DNA of 64,000 nt from Brevibacillus daliensis (GCF_021245735.1 NZ_JAJISB010000001.1:248001-312000); one strand, 5' to 3'. Shown: positions 38,177 through 47,038, counted from the first letter of the stretch. Numbers and translations are program-made. The notes: generated by a model from the letters alone, not told the origin.

Positions 38177-40744
38177 TCAAAGCGGTATATAAATGATCTG
38201 TCCTTCCTCAATCCGTTCTCCTGTCAATTTATTCGCTTCACGTAAACGAGATATGGAGACATCGTAACGTTGTGCAATCGTTTCAAGCGTATCATTTCGC
38301 TGGATGATACACATTTTTAATTTACTGTATTTTTCTTCTCTTCCTTGAGTAAATGAAGTCAAATTACCAAGCCCCGTTGATCTAGGCCGTAATGCATTCG
38401 TTTCTTTTGATGCATGTGTTTCGTTCTCGTTTTGATCCTCTTTTTTCTTCACAGAGCGATTTGATCCACTAAAGTGGGACAAGATATTGGAAAAATTCAT
38501 TTTACTATCTTCTTGTCGGTTTCCTTTAGGCGAAATGGCAACCCGTATCTCTTTTTCTGGTTCTGCCTGAGTAACTTCAGTTGCATGGACTTCTTCAATT
38601 TGCTCCTCTTCTGCCTGAACTTCCTCTTCTAGCTGGGTGAGAAGTAAATCAAGCTCTGCTTCAGGGTCCTTCGTATGGTCCGTTGTACTGATGATTTCTT
38701 GCGTCTGCTCGGTAGCTATCTCTGCTACATGCTCCACTTCCTCAGGCAGTTGAGTGTTCAGCTCTGTTTCTTGATGTGTTACATGGATAGCTTCCTGCTC
38801 CATTGTTGTTAATTTTGCTTCTTCCTGCTCTTCCATCTGTTCATCTACAGCTTCTGCATCGTCCGCTTCTTCCACTTTACTAACAGCGGCATAATGAGCC
38901 ACTTCTTGTTGTTCCTCTTCCAGAGAAGATGCGACATCCTCATCTGTTGTCTGCTCCGTTTCCTCGATGTGGCTCACATTCTCACCAGCATCCGAATCCA
39001 CGCTTACTGCATGACTTACATCTGTAATCACTGGATTTACGGTTGAAAGCTCTTCTTCCGTGACCGATATCACTTCTTGTTCCTGGGTCACTTGGTCGAT
39101 TTGATCATCGTCTTGGTTCTCTTGGTTCTCTTGGTTCTCTTGGTACTCTTGCTCATCCCGGTCACTTTGATCCTCCCAATACTTCCCGTATGGATCTCCA
39201 TTGGCTGTTAATTGATAAGTAGCTTGTGGTGGAATGGACTGTTCTGGTTGATTATTCAATTGTTGCGGTCTTTCCTGAGTCTCCATTTGTTCAGCAATGT
39301 GTCGCAAATGACTAAAAGTAGACTCTTCCTTCGTTATCATCTTAGAATCATCTGCTTCAGGTTTGGCTGGCTGTGATTGAGAGAGTGACAAATCCCCAAA
39401 TTTTGGTGTGGATTTATCCTCTTGAGATGCTGCTTGCTTTTTAATCATATTTTGCTGATAAGCTAGTGCGCTTGGGAAGTCATTCTCTGGCTCAATATGA
39501 TTCGATTTTGCTTCTGTGTACGAATGCGAATAGGGTTGCGTATTAGGTGGCTGATAATACGATTGTTGAGATGTGGGCTGAAATGGATAAGGAGGTTTTG
39601 CATATGGTGGTTGCACATAAGATTGTTGATCGTAAGGTGGTTGCTCGTAAGATTGTTGCTCGTAAGGGGGGTGCATATAACCTGTTTGTTGGTTTGGATA
39701 ATAAGGTGTGTACGGCTTAAAAGATGGGGCTTGTTGGTGATCATGCTGTTGAAAATAGTCTGCAGGGTTATATGGCTTTTCACTATCATACGCCTTTTCA
39801 GCTGGTTCCTGTTGCTGACTAACCTGTTTGTAGGAATGAAAATCGTATCCCGAATCTGTCAGCTGATCTGACGACTCAACGTAATGATTCTCTTGGTATG
39901 GATAAGCACGATAACTATCATCGGCTTGGGATTCATCATGCTGCTCCTCTGCATCAAAATACGGGTGTTGCTCTCGAAAGCGTTCAGCTGAATCCACATC
40001 TAAAGCATTAAGATGAAAAGTATCATAAGCATTTGGATTACGGTACTGCTTATTAGGCATGATCTCATCAGCTATTTCCATAGAAGACTCGTCATAGCCG
40101 AGTGGCTGTTCAAACTGCGCTTCTACTTCCCGCTCTAATGCCGCCAGCTTTCTTTCCAAATCGTCAATGGTAATATTCTTATATTCATTGTCAGCTGATT
40201 CTTGTTGATTGGCTACGTGAATATATTCCCAAGCATTGGGTTGTTTATTTGCCTGTAGCTCTGCTTTGATCTCATCCTGATCTTTTAGCGTCACTCCTTC
40301 AATAATTACATTAGCCATGATGACAAGGTGTCTTGGCCCCTTTATTTCATAATCAAAACTGTCAACAATACCAAAAACCCTCCCAACCTCTTTCGTTCGG
40401 GAAAGCGGAATGGAAATGCTGACAGGGATTCGATGTGAGATAGCTTCATTTTCTTCTGGTAAAATGGATGGGCTCTCCCCTTGCTCCATTTGAAGAGGGG
40501 TGAATTTCATAGCAGCTACCAGAGTGTCCGTTCCGCCTTCAGCACCCGTGCTGGCGTCTCTTTGTGCCGCATATTTTCCCAACAGTTGAAGTGACCCCAC
40601 AATGTTAATCTCCGCATCTGTTTCCCGTATTTCCAGATCCGGTAATAGTTCAAGTTCACGTAGCTCGTCAATATCCGGTTTATCGGATGAAAGGAAAACC
40701 GTCTCCCTCATCTGAAATGATAGCAATCCATCTTGAACAGACAC
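38177..40744 (-). CDS. spoVID: spore coat morphogenetic protein SpoVID
   Basis: Directs encasement of the spore by the coat. The N-terminal ~190 residues form the conserved SPOCS-like beta-domain (LSFQMRETVFLSSDKPDIDE...); the middle is low-complexity; the C-terminal ~45 residues are a LysM domain (QRNDTLETIAQRYDVSISRLREANKL). Residues ~340-410 hold PPYEQQSYEQPPYDQQSY-type repeats, followed by E/V-rich acidic repeats with QENQENQEN. 855 residues, against about 575 in B. subtilis. The start is GTG at 40744, 7 bases after AAAGGAGG; the ATG 30 bases upstream lies near the predicted transcription start. Confidence 0.88.
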   Translation of the reverse strand: MSVQDGLLSFQMRETVFLSSDKPDIDELRELELLPDLEIRETDAEINIVGSLQLLGKYAAQRDASTGAEGGTDTLVAAMKFTPLQMEQGESPSILPEENEAISHRIPVSISIPLSRTKEVGRVFGIVDSFDYEIKGPRHLVIMANVIIEGVTLKDQDEIKAELQANKQPNAWEYIHVANQQESADNEYKNITIDDLERKLAALEREVEAQFEQPLGYDESSMEIADEIMPNKQYRNPNAYDTFHLNALDVDSAERFREQHPYFDAEEQHDESQADDSYRAYPYQENHYVESSDQLTDSGYDFHSYKQVSQQQEPAEKAYDSEKPYNPADYFQQHDHQQAPSFKPYTPYYPNQQTGYMHPPYEQQSYEQPPYDQQSYVQPPYAKPPYPFQPTSQQSYYQPPNTQPYSHSYTEAKSNHIEPENDFPSALAYQQNMIKKQAASQEDKSTPKFGDLSLSQSQPAKPEADDSKMITKEESTFSHLRHIAEQMETQERPQQLNNQPEQSIPPQATYQLTANGDPYGKYWEDQSDRDEQEYQENQENQENQDDDQIDQVTQEQEVISVTEEELSTVNPVITDVSHAVSVDSDAGENVSHIEETEQTTDEDVASSLEEEQQEVAHYAAVSKVEEADDAEAVDEQMEEQEEAKLTTMEQEAIHVTHQETELNTQLPEEVEHVAEIATEQTQEIISTTDHTKDPEAELDLLLTQLEEEVQAEEEQIEEVHATEVTQAEPEKEIRVAISPKGNRQEDSKMNFSNILSHFSGSNRSVKKKEDQNENETHASKETNALRPRSTGLGNLTSFTQGREEKYSKLKMCIIQRNDTLETIAQRYDVSISRLREANKLTGERIEEGQIIYIPL
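39112..39147. repeat. 9-bp tandem repeat inside spoVID
   Basis: Four tandem units of CTTGGTTCT-type sequence (the last one varied) encode the NQE repeat YQENQENQENQ. It may vary in copy number by slippage without breaking the frame. Confidence 0.75.
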
Positions 40745-40782
40745 ACATGCTCCTCCTTTCAGGTGCAAACACATTCCCTATA

Positions 40783-40811
40783 TCTATATGGACAGAGCAA
40801 AAGAAATAGAC
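40783..40811 (-). promoter_or_regulatory. possible SigE promoter of spoVID
   Basis: GTCTATT (40805-40811) and CATATAGA (40783-40790), spacing exactly 14. Matches are 5 of 7 and 6 of 8 to the SigE consensus. spoVID is a SigE gene in B. subtilis. The start point fits the GTG start. Confidence 0.45.
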
Positions 40812-40893
40812 CTGTTCCTATCTGTTAAGATATCGGATGCTAGTCATTCCTGAACCAGATCGCGCTAGGATTTTCTTGATCCTACTTCAGTGG

Positions 40894-41101
40894 AGAAAAC
40901 CAGCTTCTCTTTTCACCCTTCGCTAAAAGTCTTCGCCCCAAAGGGGTTTGACTGACCGCTCCGCACTATTCATCGGGAAAGCTCAAAACGATGTCTTCAC
41001 TGTAAGACTTGCTGGGTTTCGCTTTTTTATCCCGATGAACAGCGCTACGCTGGGTCGGGCTTCGCCAAGACGCTCTGTGTGAAAAGAGAATCTGGTTTTT
41101 C
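40894..41101. repeat. long hairpin A, copy 1
   Basis: Outer arms GAAAACCAGCTTCTCTTTTC and GAAAAGAGAATCTGGTTTTTC, inner arms CATCGGGA and TCCCGATG, with a loop around AACGATGTCTTCACTG that is nearly identical in copy 2. Confidence 0.8.
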
Positions 41102-41146
41102 ATGCTATTGGTTTGTTTCTAGTTTGTTAACCGCCTGAAGCCCATT

Positions 41147-41352
41147 GCAGAAGAAGCACATTTTTTGTCTAGAACTATTTAAGGTCCTACTCAGCTACAC
41201 AGCAAAGAGTGCGGAATCAAAAGTGCAACCCATGAAACACTGCGTAGCATCGCACCATTTTGCACTTTCCGCACTCTTTGCTGTGTAGCGGACAGTCATA
41301 GCTCCCTGCTGGACCTTAACGAGTTCACAGACAAAAAATGTGCTTCTTCTGC
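41147..41352. repeat. long hairpin B, copy 1
   Basis: Arms GCAGAAGAAGCACATTTTTT and AAAAAATGTGCTTCTTCTGC pair perfectly. The inner arms CTACACAGCAAAGAGTGCGG and CCGCACTCTTTGCTGTGTAG also pair perfectly, with the apical word CAACCCATGAAACACTGCG. The side segments AAGGTCC/GGACCTT also pair. Confidence 0.85.
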
Positions 41353-41397
41353 CTTTCCACTTCAGTAGTCATTATTAGGTCTTTCACACCTGAAATT

Positions 41398-41455
41398 ATA
41401 TACTTTCTGATACAGTTACAAAAAAAGCGAATGAAGCCTGAGTAGCCTCATTCGC
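41398..41455 (-). terminator. terminator of trpB, abutting a dispersed-repeat end
   Basis: GCGAATGA/TCATTCGC arms (41427-41434, 41448-41455) and a run of T on the minus strand. The adjoining TATACTTTCTGATACAGTT (41400-41418) is the same ending as in the repeat at 14875-14993. Confidence 0.85.
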
Positions 41456-41475
41456 CAGTCTTATTATTATTGTTA

Positions 41476-42639
41476 TTAACCACGTAACATATGAAATACT
41501 TGCTCTACGTCTTTATCGCCGCGTCCCGATAAATTAATGATCAGGATATCTTCTTTGGATAATGTCGGTGCCAGCTTACATACATGAGCTACCGCATGAG
41601 CACTTTCCAAGGCAGGAATAATTCCTTCTGTCTTACATAACAATTGGAACGCTTCTAGCACCTCATCATTTGTAACGGTTACGTACTCAGCTCGACCTGA
41701 CTCCTTCAAGTAACTATGTTCTGGTCCAACTCCTGGATAATCTAAACCTGCCGCAATCGAGTAGGTTGGTCGAGGATTTCCTTCTTCATCAAGTAGCACC
41801 AGACACTTAAATCCGTGAAGAACAGCAGGTACTCCCTCGTTCATGGTAGCAGCCTGATCAGGCTCTACACCAATCAATCGAACCTCTGCATCCTCCAAAT
41901 AGTGGGCAAATGCTCCAATGGCATTACTTCCACCGCCTGTACATGCAATCACAGCGGTTGGCAACTTCCCTTCTTTGGATAAAATTTGACGACGTGACTC
42001 CTCACTAATGATCGCTTGAAAATATTTTACCATAGTAGGATAAGGGTGCGGTCCAACAGCAGAGCCTAACAGATAAAAGGTGTTTAGATAATTTGCTACC
42101 AAATCAGCCAGTGCTTCGTCTACTGCGTCTTTTAGGCGTCCTTGTCCTTTGGCGACAGAAATGACCTTTGCACCAAGCAATTCCATTCGGAACACATTTA
42201 GCGCTTGTCGCTTAATATCCTCTGCACCCATGTATATTACACAATCCATGTCAAACATGGCGCATGCCGTCGCTGTCGCTACACCATGTTGTCCGGCACC
42301 AGTTTCAGCAATAATTCGTTTGGCACCCATCCGTTTTGCCAATAGAATTTGGCCAAGTGCGTTATTGATCTTATGAGCACCTGTATGGTTAAGATCTTCG
42401 CGCTTCAGATATATTTTAGCTCCACCTAGTTTGTCCGTAAGGTTCTTTGCAAAAGTCAGCGGATTTTCACGTCCAATATATTCACGTAAATAATACCGCA
42501 GTTCTTCCTGAAACTCTGGGTCCTGTTTATACTGTTCAAATTGTTCTGCTAAGTAGGTTAATACCTCCTGTAATTCTTCCGGTACAAAACTACCGCCAAA
42601 TTGACCAAAATAACCTGTTGTTTCAACTGCTTTACTCAT
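41476..42639 (-). CDS. trpB: tryptophan synthase beta chain, isolated
   Basis: Condenses indole with serine on PLP. PLP Lys90 ([13 protein letters not shown]), [14 protein letters not shown] and the phosphate loop [12 protein letters not shown] are intact; 387 residues, TrpB1 type. No other trp gene is nearby, so it is either an extra trpB or one moved from the operon. The 50 bases around the start contain regularly spaced GAG/CAG/TAG triplets covering the ribosome site, like a TRAP target. It is bounded by composite repeats together with three unrelated genes. Confidence 0.95.
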   Translation of the reverse strand: MSKAVETTGYFGQFGGSFVPEELQEVLTYLAEQFEQYKQDPEFQEELRYYLREYIGRENPLTFAKNLTDKLGGAKIYLKREDLNHTGAHKINNALGQILLAKRMGAKRIIAETGAGQHGVATATACAMFDMDCVIYMGAEDIKRQALNVFRMELLGAKVISVAKGQGRLKDAVDEALADLVANYLNTFYLLGSAVGPHPYPTMVKYFQAIISEESRRQILSKEGKLPTAVIACTGGGSNAIGAFAHYLEDAEVRLIGVEPDQAATMNEGVPAVLHGFKCLVLLDEEGNPRPTYSIAAGLDYPGVGPEHSYLKESGRAEYVTVTNDEVLEAFQLLCKTEGIIPALESAHAVAHVCKLAPTLSKEDILIINLSGRGDKDVEQVFHMLRG

Positions 42640-42676
42640 CTAATATTCCTCCTCAACTGTACTCTTCTCATCTCTA
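42630..42676 (-). promoter_or_regulatory. GAG-repeat array (candidate TRAP site) over the trpB start
   Basis: Reading the minus strand, GAG, GAG, GAG, CAG, GAG occur with exactly 2-base spacers (42674 down to 42652). A GAG within the ribosome site follows, then TAG, GAG, AAG (42642-42630) again with 2-base spacers across the ATG. TRAP binds such NAG triplets separated by 2-3 bases and in Bacillus trpG blocks ribosome access at a comparable site. Confidence 0.7.
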
Positions 42677-42712
42677 TGAAATGGAACCTTCTATAGAACC
42701 ATCTTGTTATTA

Positions 42713-42740
42713 TTAATACATGAGGTTAGAAAGAAGTCAA
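42713..42740 (-). promoter_or_regulatory. promoter of trpB
   Basis: TTGACT (42735-42740) with TATTAA, spacing 16, on the minus strand. This gives a leader of roughly 65 bases holding the GAG-repeat array and a 10-base palindrome TTCTATAGAA. Confidence 0.6.
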
Positions 42741-42755
42741 CTAAAGAATGAACTG

Positions 42756-43436
42756 TTATTTATAGACAAAATATCTTTCGCCTTGTTTCTCCGTAATGAA
42801 ATAGCGTTCTGGCTCACGTACATACTTCTTTAGTTCCTCAAAAGCTGCGTCATCATTTAGTTCTTCTGGTATAAGAAAACCTTTAAAAGCTATCTTGTCT
42901 ACTACAGCGCGGAAGTCATATGTAAATTCTTCTGAACCCACGTAATACATGGCAATTTTGCCGTTCCATTTTATTAAAAAATGATCCTCATCAGTTTTTG
43001 TGAAATGAATGTGGTGATCCGCAACTGCATCGTGCCCTAGTAAATAAATATGAAATGCTGGCTCCTCAAAGTCATATGTATCCAAAGGATCAACGTGCAG
43101 AGTCAGATTATCAAATGAGCCGAAATCAAATGGATTCTGTTCAGAGCCAACAATAAAGCCGTTATTTCCCCAATAGGTAGAGGACATGGTGCAACTATGG
43201 TAGTTGTTCCAAACAATCTTTGCCTCCCAATCGCTTCCATCGTCCTCATCTTCATCCTCGTTATCGTCATCATTGTCGTCTGGATCATTTGCATAATAAT
43301 CCTCACTCGCCAAGTGAAGGTCAAACCAGACTCCACCATTAGGCTCTAGTCGTCCACTCCACTCGAACTCATTAATCTTATGCCCTTCTGGCCACGGGTT
43401 TCCTTCAAAGATAATTCGATTGTACACACGTTTCAC
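42756..43436 (-). CDS. unknown acidic protein (226 aa)
   Basis: 226 residues, no signal peptide or membrane segment. Residues 51-70 are a run of aspartate/glutamate (DPDDNDDDNEDEDEDDGSD). The rest is rich in aromatic residues and predicted beta strands (WSGRLEPNGGVWFDLHLASEDYY, WNNYHSCTMSSTYWGNNGF, HFLIKWNGKIAMYY), suggesting a single beta-sandwich-like domain. I recognise no family. The real coding frame is supported by an unbroken length and lack of competing long frames. It lies between trpB and the epimerase in the repeat-bounded block. Confidence 0.75.
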   Translation of the reverse strand: MKRVYNRIIFEGNPWPEGHKINEFEWSGRLEPNGGVWFDLHLASEDYYANDPDDNDDDNEDEDEDDGSDWEAKIVWNNYHSCTMSSTYWGNNGFIVGSEQNPFDFGSFDNLTLHVDPLDTYDFEEPAFHIYLLGHDAVADHHIHFTKTDEDHFLIKWNGKIAMYYVGSEEFTYDFRAVVDKIAFKGFLIPEELNDDAAFEELKKYVREPERYFITEKQGERYFVYK

Positions 43437-43448
43437 TCCTTATCAATC

Positions 43449-43499
43449 ATGTACGAGCATTGCTATGTCTTCGAGGTTACTACAGTCTGATACAGTGAA
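43449..43499. repeat. dispersed intergenic repeat, diverged fragment
   Basis: GAGCATT...TTCGAGGTTACTACAGTCTGATACAGTGAA resembles the last 50 bases of the repeat at 14875-14993 (GAGCATTCGAAGTTTATAC then CTGATACAGT). Confidence 0.4.
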
Positions 43500-43507
43500 A
43501 TAATGTT

Positions 43508-44386
43508 TCAGTTTTTATTGGCAATTCGCTCCACGAGTGATGGCAGCCATTCCTGTATGGATGTAAACAAAAACCCTGTTTCCCTAGCCTTTTCTGTACT
43601 CATGTACCAGGATTGCGTGATACCAAAAGGAGACGAGTGTTCTGCTGAAGCCTCATTTACGATGATCGCCTTTTTCCCCGTCTTCTCTTCAATCATGCTA
43701 AGTAGATCGTGTAGCTTGATATCCCCGAGCGATGCAGCATTATACGGCCCTACTAGTTGCTCTTCTGCTGCCCAGAGCAGAAAGCGCGCAGCCTCATCAG
43801 AAGGAATAAAACTGATTGTGGCTCCTGTATTAGGCATTCCGATAGGTTGTTGATTCGCAACGTGCTCGATATGAAAATGTAAGCGTTTGGTATAATCATC
43901 GTCACCAAGCACGATTGGAAAGCGAACAGCCACTACTGGAAAATCCGCCTTTTGGAAAAAAACAGCTTCTGCTTGTCTCTTCCCTTCTTGATAGGTAACC
44001 TGCTCTCTTCCTTCGTAGCGAATCGGGTACGTATACGGATCAAACATTTCTTCTACTAATCGTTCCTCGCTTGAATCATAGACCGACAAGGTAGAAGTAA
44101 AGACATAATGACTCACTTTTCCCGCAAATACCTGGCAGGAAATTCTGGCATCTTCTGAGCTATAACAAATCTGATCAAAGATAACATCAACCTGAAAATC
44201 TTGAAAAGCCTGTTGCATTGCAGATTCATCCGTACGATCTACAATGATTCTCCTTACTTGCTCTCCAAAAGGATCATTGGTTTTGCCTCTATTCGCTATC
44301 GTCACGCCTACGCCTTTATCCAGTAGTTCCTGAACCAGTCTCTTCCCAAAAAAACGAGTACCCCCTAAGATTAGCGCTGTTCGCAC
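43508..44386 (-). CDS. NAD-dependent epimerase/dehydratase family protein
   Basis: Short-chain extended Rossmann enzyme of 292 residues. N-terminal nucleotide motif LILGGTRFFGKRLV (5-18); YxxxK appears in the form YEGREQVTYQEGKRQAE. Substrate unknown; such proteins include sugar epimerases and RNA-binding relatives. The start overlaps the Nudix gene by 16 bases, so the two are cotranscribed and may act on related nucleotide-linked substrates (inference). Confidence 0.85.
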   Translation of the reverse strand: MRTALILGGTRFFGKRLVQELLDKGVGVTIANRGKTNDPFGEQVRRIIVDRTDESAMQQAFQDFQVDVIFDQICYSSEDARISCQVFAGKVSHYVFTSTLSVYDSSEERLVEEMFDPYTYPIRYEGREQVTYQEGKRQAEAVFFQKADFPVVAVRFPIVLGDDDYTKRLHFHIEHVANQQPIGMPNTGATISFIPSDEAARFLLWAAEEQLVGPYNAASLGDIKLHDLLSMIEEKTGKKAIIVNEASAEHSSPFGITQSWYMSTEKARETGFLFTSIQEWLPSLVERIANKN

Positions 44387-44844
44387 ACTATCCCTCCTTT
44401 ATTTGCAAAGCCATAGCTTTGAAACCACATTCCGCTCTCACTTACTGAAAGCTGAAGCGCTTCACGCACATATGGGATGATAGTAGATGGCAGGTTATCT
44501 AGTGGATACCACGCTAACTCATCACATTTATGCGGCTCACAATTAACAATCTCTCCAATCCAGTCAGTAGCCACGACAAAAAAGTCAATTCGTTCTTCTC
44601 CAGATTTACGATGCATGACACCTACAATCCGTGTATGCTGAGGGACTAATTCCACTCCTGCTTCCTCTCGTGTCTCACGAAAGGCCGCCTGCATCACTTC
44701 TTCGTCCCCATCCAAATGCCCTGCTACCACACTGTAATTCCCGTCCTCATAACCTGTTTGAAATCGTCGTAACAGTAGTACCTCCTGCTCTCGTAGCAAA
44801 AACATATGTACCGTAACAGATGCAGTAAATCGTTCTTTTTTCAT
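44371..44844 (-). CDS. Nudix hydrolase
   Basis: 157 residues. A complete Nudix box GX5EX7REUXEEXGU is at 42-64 (GHLDGDEEVMQAAFRETREE, then AGV). The surrounding fold (MFLLREQEVLLLRRFQTGYEDGNYSVVAG) is the MutT/ADP-ribose type. The exact substrate is not predictable. First gene of a two-gene unit with the epimerase. Confidence 0.92.
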   Translation of the reverse strand: MKKERFTASVTVHMFLLREQEVLLLRRFQTGYEDGNYSVVAGHLDGDEEVMQAAFRETREEAGVELVPQHTRIVGVMHRKSGEERIDFFVVATDWIGEIVNCEPHKCDELAWYPLDNLPSTIIPYVREALQLSVSESGMWFQSYGFANKGGIVCEQR

Positions 44845-45033
44845 ATTTTTTCTCCCCTGAGAAGATTTCTTTTATCAGCTTTCTATCAACTTTCTCTTTT
44901 GTGATTATATCACTCCATTGCATCTATCGGCAGAATACTGTCGGTAATATCAAAAAATTCAATATATATCATACTTGTTGTTCCACTATCCTTGCTAGTA
45001 TTTTTAAGGATTGCCTTGATCCTGCTTTCGTGG

Positions 45034-45242
45034 AGAAAACCAGCTTCTCTTTTCACATTTCGCTAAAAGTCTTCGCCCCGCAAGGGGATAAACTGTCCGC
45101 TCCGCACTATTCACCTGGGAAGCTCAAAACGATGTTTTCACTGTAAGACTTGCTGGGTCTCGCTTCTTATTCCCGGTGAAAAGTGCTCCGCTGGGTCGGG
45201 CTTCGCCAAGTCGCCCAGTGTGAAAAGAGAATCTGGTTTTTC
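45034..45242. repeat. long hairpin A, copy 2
   Basis: Outer arms as in copy 1. The inner pairing is CACCTGGGA with TTCCCGGTG, where copy 1 has CATCGGGA with TCCCGATG: the third pair changed from T-A to C-G on both sides. Confidence 0.8.
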
Positions 45243-45283
45243 ATGTTGTTGGATTTGTTAGTGTTTTTCCACCGCAACCGTAA

Positions 45284-45491
45284 GCAGAAGAAGCACATTT
45301 TTTGTCTAGAACTATTTAAGGTCCTACTTAGCTACTAGGTAAAGAGTGCGGATTAAAAAGTGCAACCTGTGAGATACTGCGTAGCATTCTCCTCCTTTTG
45401 CACTTTCCGCACTTTTTGCCCAGTAGCGGACAGTCATAGCTCCCTTGCGGGACCTTAACGAGTTCGTAGACAAAAAATGTGCTTCTTCTGC
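45284..45491. repeat. long hairpin B, copy 2
   Basis: Outer arms identical to copy 1. The inner stem CTACTAGGTAAAGAGTGCGG pairs with CCGCACTTTTTGCCCAGTAG; several changes relative to copy 1 are matched on the opposite arm. The apical word is CAACCTGTGAGATACTGCG. Confidence 0.85.
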
Positions 45492-45515
45492 CAGTCCACT
45501 TCTAGTCATTTAAAG

Positions 45516-45555
45516 TACAAAAACTGGCAAACGGAACGCGTCCATTTGCCAGTTT
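45516..45555 (-). terminator. terminator of hemL
   Basis: AAACTGGCAAA/TTTGCCAGTTT arms (45521-45531, 45545-45555) followed by T-rich sequence on the minus strand, 12 bases past the hemL stop. Confidence 0.88.
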
Positions 45556-45567
45556 AGTAGGTTTTAG

Positions 45568-46857
45568 TTATGATAGTGCCGCCATTGCTTTATAGCTTGC
45601 CTCAATGGTACGTTCAATATCTTCTTCTGAATGTGCAGTAGAGATGAACATGCCCTCAAACTGTGAAGGAGGGATCATGACACCTTCTTGCAATAGGTTA
45701 TGGAAATAACGAGAGAAGAGATCTTGGTCGGATGTCTTCGCAGTCTCGTAATTAGTGACTGGTGTATCTGTAAAGAATAAACAAACCATTGAACCTACTC
45801 GGTTAATCGTATGCGGCAGGCCACATTTCTTTGCATTTTCTAATAGACCTTCCGCTAATCGTGAAGATAATTTATCTAGACGCTCGTAGACGCCTTCTTT
45901 ACCTAATTCATTAAGCGTTGTAATACCTGCTGCCATAGCAAGTGGATTACCCGACAAGGTACCAGCTTGATAAACATTACCTGCTGGTGCTACATGATTC
46001 ATGATTTCACGCTTCCCACCATATGCACCTACTGGAAGGCCACCGCCAATGACTTTACCCATTGTAGTCAGATCAGGAGTAATCCCATACAGGTCCTGCG
46101 CGCCACCACGAGCTACACGGAATCCAGTCATTACTTCATCAAAAATAAGTAATGTTCCATGTTCCTCCGTAATGCTACGCAATCCTTCCAAGAATCCTGG
46201 TTGCGGTGGAACAACACCCATATTACCACCTACAGGCTCAACAATTACTGCCGCTAATTCAGACCCATATTTTTCAAAAGCGATACGTACGCTATCCAGA
46301 TCATTGTACGGTACATTAATGGTATTAACAGCGATTGATTCAGGTACACCCGGACTATCTGGCAATCCCAGTGTTGCTACACCGGAACCAGCTTTGATTA
46401 GTAAGCTGTCTGCATGACCATGATAACAACCTTCGAATTTCATGATTTTGTCTCGCTTGGTATATCCGCGAGCTAGGCGCAAAGCACTCATTGTCGCCTC
46501 TGTTCCTGAGTTCACCATTCGAACTACTTCAACAGAAGGTACGATATCACAAACCAGCTTAGCCATCGTTGTCTCTCGTTCTGTAGGAGCACCGAAGCTA
46601 GTACCAAGAATAGCAGTCTCTTGAATCGATTGAATCACTTTAGGATGGGCATGTCCCAGAATTAGAGGACCCCATGATCCAATATAGTCAATATAAGAAT
46701 TACCATCTACATCAGTAATACGGGAGCCTTCCCCTTTAATCATGTAAACAGGATTACCTCCAACACTATTAAAAGCACGTACAGGAGAATTAACTCCACC
46801 AGGTATGTATTCAACTGCTTCAGTAAAAAGTTTTTTAGATGTATCAAAAATACGCAT
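45568..46857 (-). CDS. hemL: glutamate-1-semialdehyde 2,1-aminomutase
   Basis: Makes 5-aminolevulinate from glutamate-1-semialdehyde with PMP/PLP. It contains [13 protein letters not shown] (18-30), the fold-type-I [11 protein letters not shown] and the PLP lysine in [17 protein letters not shown]. 429 residues. Part of the C5 heme pathway with hemA and hemB, but separated from them by the plus-strand tmrB, so it has its own promoter region. Confidence 0.96.
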   Translation of the reverse strand: MRIFDTSKKLFTEAVEYIPGGVNSPVRAFNSVGGNPVYMIKGEGSRITDVDGNSYIDYIGSWGPLILGHAHPKVIQSIQETAILGTSFGAPTERETTMAKLVCDIVPSVEVVRMVNSGTEATMSALRLARGYTKRDKIMKFEGCYHGHADSLLIKAGSGVATLGLPDSPGVPESIAVNTINVPYNDLDSVRIAFEKYGSELAAVIVEPVGGNMGVVPPQPGFLEGLRSITEEHGTLLIFDEVMTGFRVARGGAQDLYGITPDLTTMGKVIGGGLPVGAYGGKREIMNHVAPAGNVYQAGTLSGNPLAMAAGITTLNELGKEGVYERLDKLSSRLAEGLLENAKKCGLPHTINRVGSMVCLFFTDTPVTNYETAKTSDQDLFSRYFHNLLQEGVMIPPSQFEGMFISTAHSEEDIERTIEASYKAMAALS

Positions 46858-47038
46858 CTTTTCTGCTCACCTCGTTGGTCCGCTTATTTGTTCTTATTGT
46901 ACCATGTTTTTCATAAGACTAGCCTATTGGAATTGTCTCTCCCTGAAAATAAGAAGGATTTAGTGACAAAGTGAGAAATAGTTGTAGAAGAAGAAAACTT
47001 GTACCAATCGAGAGAAAATATATCGGAGGGATTTTGTT

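Larger units (their letters stand above)
40841..41373. repeat. composite long-inverted-repeat element, copy 1
   Basis: About 530 bases with no plausible gene, made of two successive imperfect hairpins (40894-41101 and 41147-41352). The ends carry short inverted repeats (CTACTTCAGTGGA and TCCACTTCAGTAG). The 8-base word TAGTCATT flanks both sides (40841-40848, 41366-41373). A second copy in the same orientation is at 44996-45510. It lies between spoVID and the trpB terminator. Confidence 0.8.
44996..45510. repeat. composite long-inverted-repeat element, copy 2
   Basis: Same layout and orientation as 40841-41373: hairpin A at 45034-45242 and hairpin B at 45284-45491. It ends TCCACTTCTAGTCATT; at the left the word TAGTATTT replaces TAGTCATT. 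It lies between the Nudix gene and the hemL terminator. Open frames across it are products of the repeat, not genes. Confidence 0.8.

Noticed and set aside
39497-39871. 124-codon plus-strand frame opposite spoVID (tryptophan/leucine-rich)
   Set aside because: It is the complement of the PPY/QQSY repeats of spoVID; there is no ribosome site or independent support.
45324-45509. Open frame of 61 codons across hairpin B copy 2, and a partly similar one at 63236-63433
   Set aside because: The similarity of the two translations reflects the shared repeat sequence. Neither has a ribosome site and the matching frame in copy 1 is not kept open.
40841-45510. CRISPR array or IS element in the repeat regions
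   Set aside because: There are no short regularly spaced direct repeats and no transposase-like frame; the elements are inverted repeats of about 207 bases.
46001-46417. 138-codon plus-strand frame opposite hemL
   Set aside because: Antisense shadow of hemL; proline/serine-rich composition typical of reverse translation.
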